The position numbers were made by a program, and so were the translations under genes. A DNA stretch of 64,000 nt, taken from assembly GCF_030697065.1 (NCBI RefSeq), contig NZ_JAUYQU010000087.1, forward strand, positions 1 to 64,000, written 5' to 3'. Positions within the stretch are counted from its first letter, which is position 1; each line of letters opens with the position of its first letter. The stretch is from Bradyrhizobium sp. (GTDB taxonomy: Bacteria; Pseudomonadota; Alphaproteobacteria; Rhizobiales; Xanthobacteraceae). The notes under the pieces are model-generated. The model did not search any database. It was not told where the DNA came from and saw only the letters and a list, made by a program, of their open reading frames with translations. Shown piece by piece: positions 25,741 through 34,709 of this stretch.

Positions 25741-27330
25741 ATGACAAAGCCCAAAGTTCTCATTTCCGACGCGCTGTCGCCCGCCGCCGTGCAGATCTTC
25801 AAGGATCGCGGCATCGACGTCGATTTCCAGCCCAACCTCGGCAAGGACAAGGACAAGCTCGCCGAGATCATCGGCAATTACGACGGGCTGGCGATCCGCT
25901 CGGCGACCAAGGCGACCGCCAAGATCATCGAGAAGGCGACGCGGCTGAAGGTGATCGGCCGCGCCGGCATCGGCGTCGACAATGTCGAAATCCCGGCCGC
26001 CACGGCCAAGGGCATCATCGTGATGAACACGCCGTTCGGCAATTCGATTACCACGGCGGAACATGCGATCACCCTGATGCTGGCGCTGGCGCGCGAGATT
26101 CCGCAGGCCGACGCCTCCACCCAGGCCGGCAAGTGGGAGAAGAACCGCTTCATGGGAGTCGAGATCACCGGCAAGACGCTGGGCGTGATCGGCTGCGGCA
26201 ATATCGGCGCGATCGTCGCCGACCGCGCGCTCGGCCTGCGCATGAAGGTGGTCGCGTTCGATCCGTTCCTGTCGCCCGAGCGTGCCAAGGATATCGGCGT
26301 CGAGAAGGTCGAGCTCGACGAGCTGTTCAAGCGCGCCGATTTCATCACGCTGCATACGCCGCTGACCGAGAAGACGAAAAACATCATCGACGCTGCGGCG
26401 CTGGCGAAGATGAAGAAGGGCGTGCGCATCGTCAACTGCGCGCGCGGCGGGCTGGTCGACGAGCAGGCGCTGGTCGATGCCCTGAATACCAAGCATGTCG
26501 CGGGCGCCGCGTTCGACGTGTTCGTCGAGGAGCCGGCGACCTCGAACGTGCTGTTCGGCCATCCCAACGTGATCTGCACGCCGCATCTGGGCGCCGCCAC
26601 CACCGAAGCGCAGGAGAATGTCGCGCTGCAGGTCGCCGAGCAGATGTCGGACTATCTGCTGAGCGGCGCGATCTCAAACGCGGTCAATTTTCCGTCGATC
26701 ACGGCGGAAGAGGCGCCGAAGCTGAAACCGTTCATCGAACTGGCCGAGAAGCTCGGCTCGTTCGCGGGCCAGCTCACCGAGAGCGGCATCCTCAAGGTGC
26801 AGATCACCTATGAAGGCCAGGTCGCCGAAATGAAGATCAAGGCGCTGACCTCGGCCGCCCTGTCGGGCCTGCTGCGGCCGATGCTGGGCGACATCAACGT
26901 GGTTTCGGCGCCGGTGGTTGCCAAGGAGCGCGGCATGGTGGTCGACGAGGTCGCGCGCGCGGCGCAGAGCGATTACGAGAGCCTGATCACCGTGACCGTC
27001 ACCACCGAACGGCAGGAACGTTCGGTATCGGGAACCGTCTATGCCGACGGCAAGCCGCGGCTGGTCGATATCAAGGGCATCCGGGTCGACGCCGAATTCG
27101 GCAAGTCGATGATCTACGTCACCAATGAGGACAAGCCCGGCTTCATCGGCAAGTTCGCCGGCCTGCTCGGCGACGCCAAGCTCAACATCGCCACCTTCCA
27201 CCTCGGCCGCATCAAGCCGGGCGGCGATGCCATCGCGCTGGTCGAGGTCGACGGCGCCGTGCCGGCTGACGTGCTGGCCAAGGTGCAGGCGCTGCCGCAG
27301 GTCAAGCAGGCGAAAGCGCTGGTGTTCTAG
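25741..27330 (+). CDS. serA: D-3-phosphoglycerate dehydrogenase
   Basis: 529 residues, the long SerA form. It oxidises 3-phosphoglycerate to 3-phosphohydroxypyruvate with NAD, committing carbon to serine. Catalytic domain: GRAGIGVDNVEIPAAT, the NAD motif GVIGCGNIGAIVA, the substrate Arg in NCARGGLVDE, the catalytic His in TPHLGAAT. An intervening (ASB) domain spans about 320-450, and an ACT regulatory domain ends the protein (NEDKPGFIGKFAGLLGDAKLNI), the usual site for serine feedback. ATG at 25741 is the family start. It works directly with the upstream serC. Confidence 0.95.
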   Translation: MTKPKVLISDALSPAAVQIFKDRGIDVDFQPNLGKDKDKLAEIIGNYDGLAIRSATKATAKIIEKATRLKVIGRAGIGVDNVEIPAATAKGIIVMNTPFGNSITTAEHAITLMLALAREIPQADASTQAGKWEKNRFMGVEITGKTLGVIGCGNIGAIVADRALGLRMKVVAFDPFLSPERAKDIGVEKVELDELFKRADFITLHTPLTEKTKNIIDAAALAKMKKGVRIVNCARGGLVDEQALVDALNTKHVAGAAFDVFVEEPATSNVLFGHPNVICTPHLGAATTEAQENVALQVAEQMSDYLLSGAISNAVNFPSITAEEAPKLKPFIELAEKLGSFAGQLTESGILKVQITYEGQVAEMKIKALTSAALSGLLRPMLGDINVVSAPVVAKERGMVVDEVARAAQSDYESLITVTVTTERQERSVSGTVYADGKPRLVDIKGIRVDAEFGKSMIYVTNEDKPGFIGKFAGLLGDAKLNIATFHLGRIKPGGDAIALVEVDGAVPADVLAKVQALPQVKQAKALVF

Positions 27331-27351
27331 CTTCACGGCGCGCGTGCTCTC

Positions 27352-27374
27352 ACCCTCCTCTTGATAGGGAGGGT
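27352..27374 (+). terminator. hairpin after serA, probable terminator
   Basis: ACCCTCC (27352-27358) pairs with GGAGGGT (27368-27374), 21 bases after the serA stop. There is no T-tract, so it could instead be a half-unit of the palindromic repeat family. Confidence 0.45.
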
Positions 27375-27565
27375 AAGATACTCCCTTCGCCTATCGCCCC
27401 CACCGCGCGCGCCCCGCCGCCGCCTTGGCCGCGCCTTACGGTTACCTCAATCGAACCGGTTCCATGACCGCGGCGTCTCATCACAGGTGGTGATGCGACT
27501 CCCGTTGGCCGGGGTTGCTTGACCGGTTAGGGGCCATGGCGCCGAGAGTTCAGGGAGGCAAATTC

Positions 27566-29215
27566 ATGCGAACGATTGCGAACATTCTTGTCACGGCCAG
27601 CCTGGTCGCGGTTGCGGCTCTGGCCGCCATGCCGGCGCAGGCGGCCGAACTCGAGGCCATTTCGGCCGTCGATGCCGTCACGGTCTATCCGGATGGCGCC
27701 AGCGTGACGCGCGTCATCACGCTCGACCTGCCATCCGGCGACAGCACGTTGGTGGCGAAGGATTTCCCGCTGGCGCTGGATCCGTCCTCGCTGCGGGTCG
27801 AGGGCGAGGCGGGGGCCAGGTTCACCATCGGCGCCATCGACACAAGGCCGCCGCGCGCGGCGCCGCCGGTCAACCTGCCGGAACTCGACAGGCGCATCGA
27901 GGCGCTGAAGGACGAGCGCGCCAACCTCGCAGGCGCAATTCATGCCGCCACCGCGCGCCGCAAATTTGCCGAGCGCTTTGCCGAGGCTTCGCCCGCCGGA
28001 TTGGGCGAGAAGGGCGAGGCGCGTCCGCTCGCCGAGTGGCGCGCGGCCTTTGCCGCGGTCGCCGAGGAAGTCGCCAGCGCGGGCGCCGCGATCCGCGACG
28101 CCGAACGCAAGCAGAGCGACATCGACCGCGAGGTCGCGCGGCTCGAATCCGACCGCGCGGCCAAGCCGCCGAGCAAGCTCGAAGTGCGGATCGATCTCGC
28201 CGCCGCCACGGCTGCGAAGGCGACGCTGCGGGTGACCTACGCCGTGCGTCAGGCGCGCTGGACGCCGCTGTACGACGCCAGGCTCGACACTGGGGGCAAG
28301 GACCGCAAGCCCGGGCTCGAACTGGTGCGCCGCGCCGAGATCACACAGACCACGGGCGAGGACTGGTCGAACGTCGCGCTGGCCGTATCGACGGTCCGGA
28401 CCGCGCGGGGCGGCAGCGCGCCCGAGCTGAATTCACTGATCGTGCAATACCGCGAAACTCCGCGTCCGCTGGCCGCGGGCGCTGCCCTGGATGCGGCAAA
28501 ACCTCGCTCTATGCCGGCCCCGATGGCAGCGGAGGCTGTCGCCCGGCGCGCCGACGAGCAGGAAGCCGCGGTCGAAGTCGGCGGTTTCCAGGTCACGTTC
28601 CGGATTCCCGGCCGGATCAGCCTTGGCGCCAGCGAAGGCGCCAAGAGCCTGCGCGTGTCCACCGCGACCATCGCGCCCGATCTGGCGGTGCGTTCCGCGC
28701 CGGTCAGGGATCCCTCGGCATTTCTCGAAGCCCGTTTCACGCAGGGCGAGGATGCGCCGCTGCTGCCGGGCCGGGTCTCGATCTATCGCGACGGTGTGTT
28801 TGTCGGCCGCGGCCTGATGACGGGCGCGGCCAGGGGCGAGCCGGTGCGGCTCGGTTTCGGCGCCGACGACAAGGTCAAGATCGAACGCACCGTGGTCAAG
28901 CGCAACGAGGGATCGGCGGGCCTGATCGTGACGACCTCGAAGACCGACGAACGCAGTTTCAAGACCACCGTGCGCAACGGCCATGACTTCCCGATCAGGA
29001 TCGCGATCGAGGACCAGTTGCCGGTCAGCGAGAACGAGGAAATCCAGGTCGAGATGCTGCCGTCGACGACCGCGCCGACCGCGACCAACCTGCGCGACCG
29101 CCGCGGCGTGCTGGAATGGGCGTTCGAGGCCAGGCCCGGCGAGGTCAGGGAAATTGCCTTCGCCTGGCGCGTGCGCTGGCCCAAGGACAAGACCGTCGTG
29201 ATGCCGGGCGGGTAG
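27566..29215 (+). CDS. MuiA-like protein (DUF4140/DUF4139)
   Basis: 549 residues with a signal peptide (1 to about 27, MPAQA|AE). The N-terminal DUF4140 part has AVTVYPDGASVTRVI. A helical/coiled-coil stretch follows at about 110-210 (LDRRIEALKDERANL and later RKQSDIDREVARLESDRA), then DUF4139 with YAVRQARWTPLYDARL and TTGEDWSNVAL. The C-terminus ends in a beta-rich region with NGHDFPIRIAIEDQLPVSENEEI. Members are called 'mucoidy inhibitor MuiA' after an E. coli phenotype; their biochemical role is not known. ATG at 27566 has an AGGGAGG site. It is probably periplasmic and monocistronic, followed by a large inverted repeat. Confidence 0.87.
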   Translation: MRTIANILVTASLVAVAALAAMPAQAAELEAISAVDAVTVYPDGASVTRVITLDLPSGDSTLVAKDFPLALDPSSLRVEGEAGARFTIGAIDTRPPRAAPPVNLPELDRRIEALKDERANLAGAIHAATARRKFAERFAEASPAGLGEKGEARPLAEWRAAFAAVAEEVASAGAAIRDAERKQSDIDREVARLESDRAAKPPSKLEVRIDLAAATAAKATLRVTYAVRQARWTPLYDARLDTGGKDRKPGLELVRRAEITQTTGEDWSNVALAVSTVRTARGGSAPELNSLIVQYRETPRPLAAGAALDAAKPRSMPAPMAAEAVARRADEQEAAVEVGGFQVTFRIPGRISLGASEGAKSLRVSTATIAPDLAVRSAPVRDPSAFLEARFTQGEDAPLLPGRVSIYRDGVFVGRGLMTGAARGEPVRLGFGADDKVKIERTVVKRNEGSAGLIVTTSKTDERSFKTTVRNGHDFPIRIAIEDQLPVSENEEIQVEMLPSTTAPTATNLRDRRGVLEWAFEARPGEVREIAFAWRVRWPKDKTVVMPGG

Positions 29216-29232
29216 GGCGGCTGTTTCTTCTT

Positions 29233-29371
29233 CCCCTCTCCCCTTGCGGGAGAGGGTGGATCGAATGGGCTTGCGCATTCGAGACGGGTGAGGGGTCTGT
29301 CTCCGCGGATAGAGACCCCTCATCCGCCGTCGCTTCGCGAAGGCACACCTTCTCCCACAAGGGGAGAAGGG
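29233..29371. repeat. large palindromic intergenic repeat
   Basis: Two outer hairpins, CCCTCTCCCCTTGCGGGAGAGGG and a matching CTTCTCCCACAAGGGGAGAAG, face a central inverted pair GAGGGGTCT / AGACCCCTC. The whole sits between the converging MuiA-like and phytase-like genes and can fold on both transcripts, so it may serve as a two-way terminator. It is built like the element at 3184-3271. Confidence 0.75.
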
Positions 29372-29392
29372 AAGAACAGAGAAGCGAATGCC

Positions 29393-30748
29393 TTACTTCG
29401 CCTTCAGGAAATCGCCGACTTCCAGCAGCACGAACTCGTTGTCGTCGGCCTTGTTGGGATCGCGGCTCGACGAGAACGGCAGGTTGTTGTCGTTGCCGAC
29501 GATGATGTGGGTGGCATCGACGCGATCGACGTTCTCGATGGTGAAGAACGGAAAGGTCAGCACGCCGTCGTTGAGCGGCTTCTTCGCCTTCTTGTCGGGG
29601 TCGCGGATCTTCATCAGGTCGATATAGGCGATCTTGCGCACCGGCTTGCCGACATTGGCGTCGGAGAGTTCGACCTTGTAGACCCGCTTGAATTTAGCCA
29701 GGTCCGGAAAGCAGTTCTCCCCGCGGGTGCCCTGCGGGCAGGCCTTGTCCGCGGTGCCTTCGCCGTTGTCGCGTTCGATGATCAGGCCGCTGGTGGCATC
29801 GATCATGTTGAAGTCACCGATCGCAAGGCCGTTGTGCTCGAACACATAGTGCCAGTAGCGGCCGGTGAATTTTTCCGCCGCGACGTCGAATTCGAGGATC
29901 CGGGCGGCTTCCTTGCCGTCGACCTTTTCGACGTCCTTCTTGTCGGCGTCCCACATCGGGCCTTCCAGCAGGCCGTACAGGAACTTGCCGTCCTTCGATG
30001 CCGCGAAGCCTTCATAGCCTTTGGAGCGGCGCAAATTGACTGACGTGTAGCTCGCGCCGGGTGTTGCCGGCGACTGCACCGACCAATGATCCGGCGAACG
30101 CACCGGCTTGCCGTCGGCCATGGTTTCGAACATCGCCAGCACCTTGCCGGTCTTGTCGGCCTTCAGGATGTAGGGGCCGAACTCCTCGCCGATCCAGAAA
30201 GTGTCGCCGATGATCTGAAAACCTTCGGTGTCGAAGTCGGCGCCGGTGAGATAGCGCTTGGCGGTATCTTCATGCAGGATGCGGAACGGTATCTTCTTGT
30301 CGGGATCGTGCAGGAAGATGGTTTCCTGGCGGTCGATCTTGCCGGTCGCCCAGTCGATCTTGTGCCGGTTCAGGTACAGCATGGAATCGGCCGAGTTGTA
30401 GCGCGAGCCCATGCCATTGTCGGTGAGCACCCAGAACGATCCGTCGGGCATCACCTTGATGCCGGAATGGCCCTGCAGCGGCTGGCCCTTGAACGGCAGC
30501 GACACGCCGGTCGGGCGCTCGTAGGATTTTCCCATCACGCTGCCGACGGCGTCCACCCGGCGGCCGGTGGTGTATTTGCCCGCGGTCTTGAGATCGGCCG
30601 GTGCGTCGGCGGGCGCGTCGACAAAGGATTGCGCCGGCAGCACGGCATGGCCCTTGAGCGTGGCGGGAAATTCGCCTTCGCCCTGCGCGAACGCGGCCCC
30701 CGTAGCCAGAACGATCGACGCGACGGAACAAAGCAACGACATGCGCAT
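29393..30748 (-). CDS. esterase-like activity of phytase family protein
   Basis: 451 residues with a signal peptide (1 to about 22, GAAFA|QG), so exported. The rest is a beta-propeller-like protein of the 'esterase-like activity of phytase' (Phytase-like) family: GHSGIKVMPDGSFWVLTDNGMGSRYNS, DTEGFQIIGDTFWIGEEFGPYIL, and FFTIENVDRVDATHIIVGNDNNLPFS. The family contains both phosphatases and proteins of unknown role, so an actual phytase activity cannot be assumed. I chose ATG at 30746-30748, seven bases after GGAGA. Two cysteines (in DKACPQGTRGENC) may form a disulfide, fitting a periplasmic location. Confidence 0.83.
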   Translation of the reverse strand: MRMSLLCSVASIVLATGAAFAQGEGEFPATLKGHAVLPAQSFVDAPADAPADLKTAGKYTTGRRVDAVGSVMGKSYERPTGVSLPFKGQPLQGHSGIKVMPDGSFWVLTDNGMGSRYNSADSMLYLNRHKIDWATGKIDRQETIFLHDPDKKIPFRILHEDTAKRYLTGADFDTEGFQIIGDTFWIGEEFGPYILKADKTGKVLAMFETMADGKPVRSPDHWSVQSPATPGASYTSVNLRRSKGYEGFAASKDGKFLYGLLEGPMWDADKKDVEKVDGKEAARILEFDVAAEKFTGRYWHYVFEHNGLAIGDFNMIDATSGLIIERDNGEGTADKACPQGTRGENCFPDLAKFKRVYKVELSDANVGKPVRKIAYIDLMKIRDPDKKAKKPLNDGVLTFPFFTIENVDRVDATHIIVGNDNNLPFSSSRDPNKADDNEFVLLEVGDFLKAK

Positions 30749-30889
30749 GGTTAGTCTCCTGGAGTTGACCATGCGGTGTTCTGCGCAGCGTGCATTACAG
30801 CACGCTGACGGCTTTATGAAACGTGCGTGACGCCTGTGGACGGCGTGCGGCTTGCGCGCCGCCGCCGAACCCTCGATGCCTTGGCAGGG

Positions 30890-31933
30890 CTAACTGTTGG
30901 GGCCGCGGTCCATGCCGACCGGCTGCCAGCGCCGAAGCGAGGTATTCTGCAGCACCGACGGATTGACGCAACTCACCGGCCACATGCCCTGCAGCACCAG
31001 CGATAATTCGTGGCCGACGCGGCGCTTGCGCGCCTCGTCGAAGCGTGCCGATGCCGAGGCGACGTGGGCGGTGAGGGTGACGTTTTCCATGCCCAGCAAC
31101 GGATTGTTGTGGGACGGCGGCTCCTTCTCCAGGACGTCGAGGGCGGCGTGGGCGATCCAGCCTTCCTGCAGTGCCTTGATCAGCGTCTCCTCGTCGACGG
31201 TCGGGCCCCGGCCGGTGTTGATGAAGATGGCGGTCGGCTTCATCTGCCGGAAGTGCTTTTCACCGAGCATGTGGTGAACCTCCGGCCGTGCCGGGGCGTG
31301 CATCGACAGAAAGTCCGACTGCGACAGTACTTCGGACAGGGTTGCCGGCATGACGCCATGATCGGCCATCAGCGTTTCCTGAATGAAGGGATCATAGGCC
31401 ATCATTCTCAGTCCGAACGGGGCGGCGCGCCTGGCGACGGCGCGGGCCACCCGGCCGAACGAGATGAAACCCAGCGTTTGTCCCATCAGCCTGGGGATCT
31501 TCAGCAGGGCCGGCCGGCCCTCCGGCCAGCGGCCTTCGCGGACCAGCCGGTCCTGCGCGACCAGCCGGCGAAAGCCGGCCAGCAGCAGCATCATGGCGTG
31601 GTCGGCGACTTCCTCGATGAAGGTGTCGGGAATGTTGGTGACGGGAATGCCGCGCGCGGTGGCGGCTTTCACGTCCACGCTGTCGACACCGACGCTGCCG
31701 AGGGTGATGACCTTGCAGTTTTCGAGGGCGTCGATCACCGCTTTGGTGATCGGCATGCCCTTGGCGTAGACGGCATCGGCATTCCTGGCGGCGGCGATGA
31801 ATTCCGCCTCATTGGCCGGGGCTTCGACGATCTCGGCGTCGATCGGATCGAGCGCTTCCTTCTCATAATCATAGCCGCCGCCGGCCACGGTGAAACTCGC
31901 ACCCTTCGGCGTCACCACCCTGTATTTCGGCAT
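30890..31933 (-). CDS. D-2-hydroxyacid dehydrogenase, NAD-dependent
   Basis: 347 residues of the D-isomer-specific 2-hydroxyacid dehydrogenase family. Substrate-domain marks are ITLGSVGVDSVDVKAATARGIPVTN; the Rossmann part reads GQTLGFISFGRVARAVARRAAPFG; the Arg is in INTGRGPTVDEETL; the Glu is in ALDVLEKEP; the catalytic His is in LTAHVASAS. It is shorter than SerA and lacks an ACT domain, so it is not the serine-pathway enzyme. Substrate could be a glyoxylate- or hydroxypyruvate-like acid. The C-terminal 35 residues (VSCVNPSV onward) are typical of the branch annotated as 'C-terminal binding protein'-like. A Bug transporter gene lies upstream, perhaps linked to the same organic acid. Confidence 0.85.
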   Translation of the reverse strand: MPKYRVVTPKGASFTVAGGGYDYEKEALDPIDAEIVEAPANEAEFIAAARNADAVYAKGMPITKAVIDALENCKVITLGSVGVDSVDVKAATARGIPVTNIPDTFIEEVADHAMMLLLAGFRRLVAQDRLVREGRWPEGRPALLKIPRLMGQTLGFISFGRVARAVARRAAPFGLRMMAYDPFIQETLMADHGVMPATLSEVLSQSDFLSMHAPARPEVHHMLGEKHFRQMKPTAIFINTGRGPTVDEETLIKALQEGWIAHAALDVLEKEPPSHNNPLLGMENVTLTAHVASASARFDEARKRRVGHELSLVLQGMWPVSCVNPSVLQNTSLRRWQPVGMDRGPNS

Positions 31934-32082
31934 TTCCTTGCTCCCCGATTTGACATCTCGGTGTTGATTATGACTGCGACGTTCGTCGCCGCCTCTATTC
32001 CCATCTTGATCAGCTTATTCGAGGACTGACGGAGAAAGGTCGGCACAGCGCAAAAAGCGCCTTGCCGACCCTGCAACGGACT

Positions 32083-33063
32083 CTACTGCTTCTCGATTCC
32101 GGCGCCCTTGATCAGCTTCTCCCACACCACCAGCTGCTCCTTCAGGAACGCGGCGAACTCTTCCGGAGGGCCTGAAAACGCCTCCATGCCGCGGTCGGCG
32201 AGCTGGCCCTTGATGTCCGGTCGTTCGACCACCTTGCGGATCTCCGCGTTCAGTCGGGTGACGATATCCTTCGGCATGTTGGCCGGTCCGAGATAACCCT
32301 GCCATGACGTGATGTCGAAGCCTTTCACCGTGGCATCCATGGTGGGAAGTTCGGGCAGCAGGGCCGAGCGCTGCTTGGTCGTGACCGCAAGCGCCTTCAG
32401 CGCCTTGGCGTTGACATGGGGCAGGCCGGTCGGAACATCGATGAACATCATGGAGACGCGCCCGGCGATCAGGTCGGTCAACGCGGGCGGCGAACTCTTG
32501 TAGGGAACGTGAAGCAGTTCTATGCCGGCGAGGCTGGCGAACGTCGCTCCCGACACGATCGCCGCGGAACTGCCGCTGGCATAGGAATACTTGCCCGGAT
32601 CCTTCTTGGCCAGCGCGATCAGTTCGGCTACCGAGTTTGCCGGAATATCCGGGTGAATCACCAGCATGAACGGCAGATCGCCGGACCGCGCGATCGGCGT
32701 GAAGTCCTTGATCGGATCGTAGGTCATGTTCTTCATCAGATAGGGATTGGCCGAATGCGGCGTATTCGTCGACACCATCAGGGTGTAGCCGTCCGGGGCG
32801 GATCGCGCCACATGGCTCGCGGCGAGCGAGCCGTTGGCGCCCGGCTTGTTTTCGATCACGATGCCGACGCCGAGAGCGGTGCCTAGTTCCCTGGAGATAA
32901 TCCGGGTCGTGGTGTCGGTGCCGCTGCCGGCGGCGAACGGCAGCACCAGCGTGATGGTGCGGTTCGGGTAGGGCGCCTGCGCGGATGCGGCGGATGTCAG
33001 TCCGGCGAATGCCAATGCGAAGGCTACGGCCGCGCGCAGGCGTTGTGTCGATGGCAAAATCAT
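32083..33063 (-). CDS. Bug-family tripartite tricarboxylate transporter binding protein
   Basis: 326 residues. The signal peptide is residues 1 to about 28 (ASAQA|PYP). The mature protein starts PYPNRTITLVLPFAAGSGTD, the classical Bug (TctC) opening, with the ligand loops VIENKPGANGSLAA and HVPYKSSPPALTDLIAGRVSMMF. These periplasmic proteins capture carboxylates, often aromatic or dicarboxylic acids. No TctA/TctB membrane genes are beside it, as is common for orphan Bug proteins. ATG at 33061-33063 with GGGAGACG upstream is preferred over a longer frame. The neighbouring dehydrogenase suggests a hydroxyacid ligand, but this is only inference. Confidence 0.88.
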   Translation of the reverse strand: MILPSTQRLRAAVAFALAFAGLTSAASAQAPYPNRTITLVLPFAAGSGTDTTTRIISRELGTALGVGIVIENKPGANGSLAASHVARSAPDGYTLMVSTNTPHSANPYLMKNMTYDPIKDFTPIARSGDLPFMLVIHPDIPANSVAELIALAKKDPGKYSYASGSSAAIVSGATFASLAGIELLHVPYKSSPPALTDLIAGRVSMMFIDVPTGLPHVNAKALKALAVTTKQRSALLPELPTMDATVKGFDITSWQGYLGPANMPKDIVTRLNAEIRKVVERPDIKGQLADRGMEAFSGPPEEFAAFLKEQLVVWEKLIKGAGIEKQ

Positions 33064-33187
33064 TCCGTTTCGTCTCCCTTGGAGCCTTCTTGGGGCTTTT
33101 CTGATGGCTTTCTCGCCGGCCACGCTAGCCTGCCGGGGGCCTAAACGAAAGCCCGTCTGCGCCGCGAATGATCGGGGCACTGCGGGG

Positions 33188-34120
33188 TCAACCGGCCGCC
33201 GATGCCTGCCTTGAGGCGATCACCACGCCGGCCAGCACCAGAAGATATCCCGTCAGATGGAACAGCCGCGGCTGCTCGCCGAGCAGCAGGATCGCCATCG
33301 CCGAGCCGAACACCGGCACCAGATGCAGGAACGGCGCAGCGCGGTTCGGTCCGATCAGCGCGATGCCGCGGTTGAAGAACAGGTAGGCCAGCGTCGATGG
33401 AAAGATCATGACATAGACGACCGTCGCCAGCGTCAGCGCATCGGGCTTCAGCCGGACACCCGCCGAAAATTCGAGAATCGAGAACGGCAGCAGCAGCACC
33501 GCGCCGCAGCCGATGGTGAAGGAAATCAGCGAGAGCTGGTGTATTTTCGGCCGCCGGGTGATCAGCGCCGAATACAGCCCGAAACTCAGCACCGCGCCGG
33601 CAAACATCACGTCGCCGCGGTTGAACCGGATGTCGACCAGGGCCGCGAGATCGCCCCGCAAGAGGATGGTCAGCACGCCCGCCAGCGAGATCGTGATGCC
33701 GGCGAACTGCGCCGATGTCAGCCGCATGCCGAACAGAAGCAGTGACCACAGCGCCACGAAAAGCGGTCCCGACGACTGGATCAACAGGGCGTTCAGCGCC
33801 TCGGTATATTGCAGCGCCCAGTAGGAAATCGCATTGTTGAAGGCGAATCCGGTGGCCGACAGGGCCACCATCAGAGGCAGGCGGGCGCGCAGCGCCGGCC
33901 AATCCTGTTTCAGATGCGGCCAGGCAAACGGCATCAGCATCAGGAAGGCGCCGATCCAGCGCACGCAGGACAGAGTCATCGGTGGCACATGGCCGGCGAC
34001 ATAGCGTGCGAGCACGATATTGCCGGCCCAGAACAGCGAGGTCAGGCTCAAGAGCAGATAGGGCTGGTGATTGAGCCACCTGACCGGACCGGGGGCAGGC
34101 GGCGGCGCGGGAGTTGTCAT
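33188..34120 (-). CDS. EamA-family (DMT) transporter, paralogue 1
   Basis: 310 residues with ten membrane spans in two EamA repeats. The first repeat reads YLLLSLTSLFWAGNIVLARY, the second opens near GDVMFAGAVLSFGLYSAL, and it ends with FLHLVPVFGSAMAILLLGE. It is an inner-membrane metabolite exporter of the drug/metabolite transporter superfamily; the substrate is unknown. It is clearly paralogous to the gene at 36915-37847, with shared blocks such as QPYLLLS, LNTLL/LNALLIQSS and PLFVA(L/I)WSLLL. ATG at 34118-34120 seems right. It diverges from the DUF1330-like gene at 34217. Confidence 0.87.
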   Translation of the reverse strand: MTTPAPPPAPGPVRWLNHQPYLLLSLTSLFWAGNIVLARYVAGHVPPMTLSCVRWIGAFLMLMPFAWPHLKQDWPALRARLPLMVALSATGFAFNNAISYWALQYTEALNALLIQSSGPLFVALWSLLLFGMRLTSAQFAGITISLAGVLTILLRGDLAALVDIRFNRGDVMFAGAVLSFGLYSALITRRPKIHQLSLISFTIGCGAVLLLPFSILEFSAGVRLKPDALTLATVVYVMIFPSTLAYLFFNRGIALIGPNRAAPFLHLVPVFGSAMAILLLGEQPRLFHLTGYLLVLAGVVIASRQASAAG

Positions 34121-34216
34121 GTGCTTCAGGACGGAGTTGTGCCGGAATCCTGCCGCGCGACAAGCCCCGCATCCGCAATGCTACAATGCCGGAATCAAGC
34201 GAAGGAGGAGCAGGCG

Positions 34217-34618
34217 ATGGGCGTGGATCTGTTGAATATCGAAGGGCTGAAGGAGCTGGAGCACCAGGGGCCGGTCGTGATGGTGAACCTGATGCGGTTT
34301 CACGACCGCTCGCTCGACGGCGACGGCTCGGGTTGGGATGCGTATCTGCGCTACAGCGCGCTGACGGTGCCGATGATAAAGGCGCGCGGCGGCACCCTGC
34401 TGTGGACCGGCGACGCCAAGACGGTCGCGCTGGGCCGGCTGGACGGCAACCAATGGAATTATCTGGCGCTGGTGTATTATCCCTCGGTCGCCGCTTTCAT
34501 CGACATGATGACCTCTGCCGATTACGAGACACGATGCGATCCGCATCGCCGCAACGGCTGCGCCGAGCACGTGATCATCGCGACCGCCGAGGCCTACAGC
34601 AAATTCAAGATGGGTTAG
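34217..34618 (+). CDS. DUF1330-like small protein
   Basis: 133 residues with a dimeric alpha-beta barrel look: VVMVNLMRFHDRS, a long middle helix region, then NYLALVYYPSVAAFIDMMTSADYE, which is typical of DUF1330 proteins. No known activity; relatives are small soluble dimers, sometimes monooxygenase-like or stress related. GAAGGAGGAG lies at good distance before ATG 34217. It stands alone between the EamA gene (divergent) and an FMN oxidase (convergent). Confidence 0.75.
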   Translation: MGVDLLNIEGLKELEHQGPVVMVNLMRFHDRSLDGDGSGWDAYLRYSALTVPMIKARGGTLLWTGDAKTVALGRLDGNQWNYLALVYYPSVAAFIDMMTSADYETRCDPHRRNGCAEHVIIATAEAYSKFKMG

Positions 34619-34638
34619 TGGCACACAAGTTTTGCGTC

Positions 34639-34661
34639 GTCCCGGCGAAGAACGCCGGGAC
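34639..34661. repeat. short hairpin repeat between convergent genes
   Basis: GTCCCGGCG (34639-34647) and CGCCGGGAC (34653-34661) form a perfect 9-bp stem. The following CCCATAATTCCGA resembles the CCCACTATTCCAGA of the family A repeat at 6986, so this is probably a truncated copy. It could end transcription of both flanking genes. Confidence 0.6.
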
Positions 34662-34709
34662 CCATAATTCCGATCGTTCGTTGGTATGCGAAGTCGTCCA
34701 ACAGCATCT

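Noticed and set aside
29393-30748. Functional phytase
   Set aside because: The family name includes 'phytase' but most members lack evidence of phytate hydrolysis, and no histidine-acid-phosphatase or BPP calcium motif is seen.
34217-34618. Lactoylglutathione lyase or antibiotic monooxygenase
   Set aside because: Metal ligands of glyoxalase and typical ABM residues are not seen; a DUF1330-like fold explains it better.
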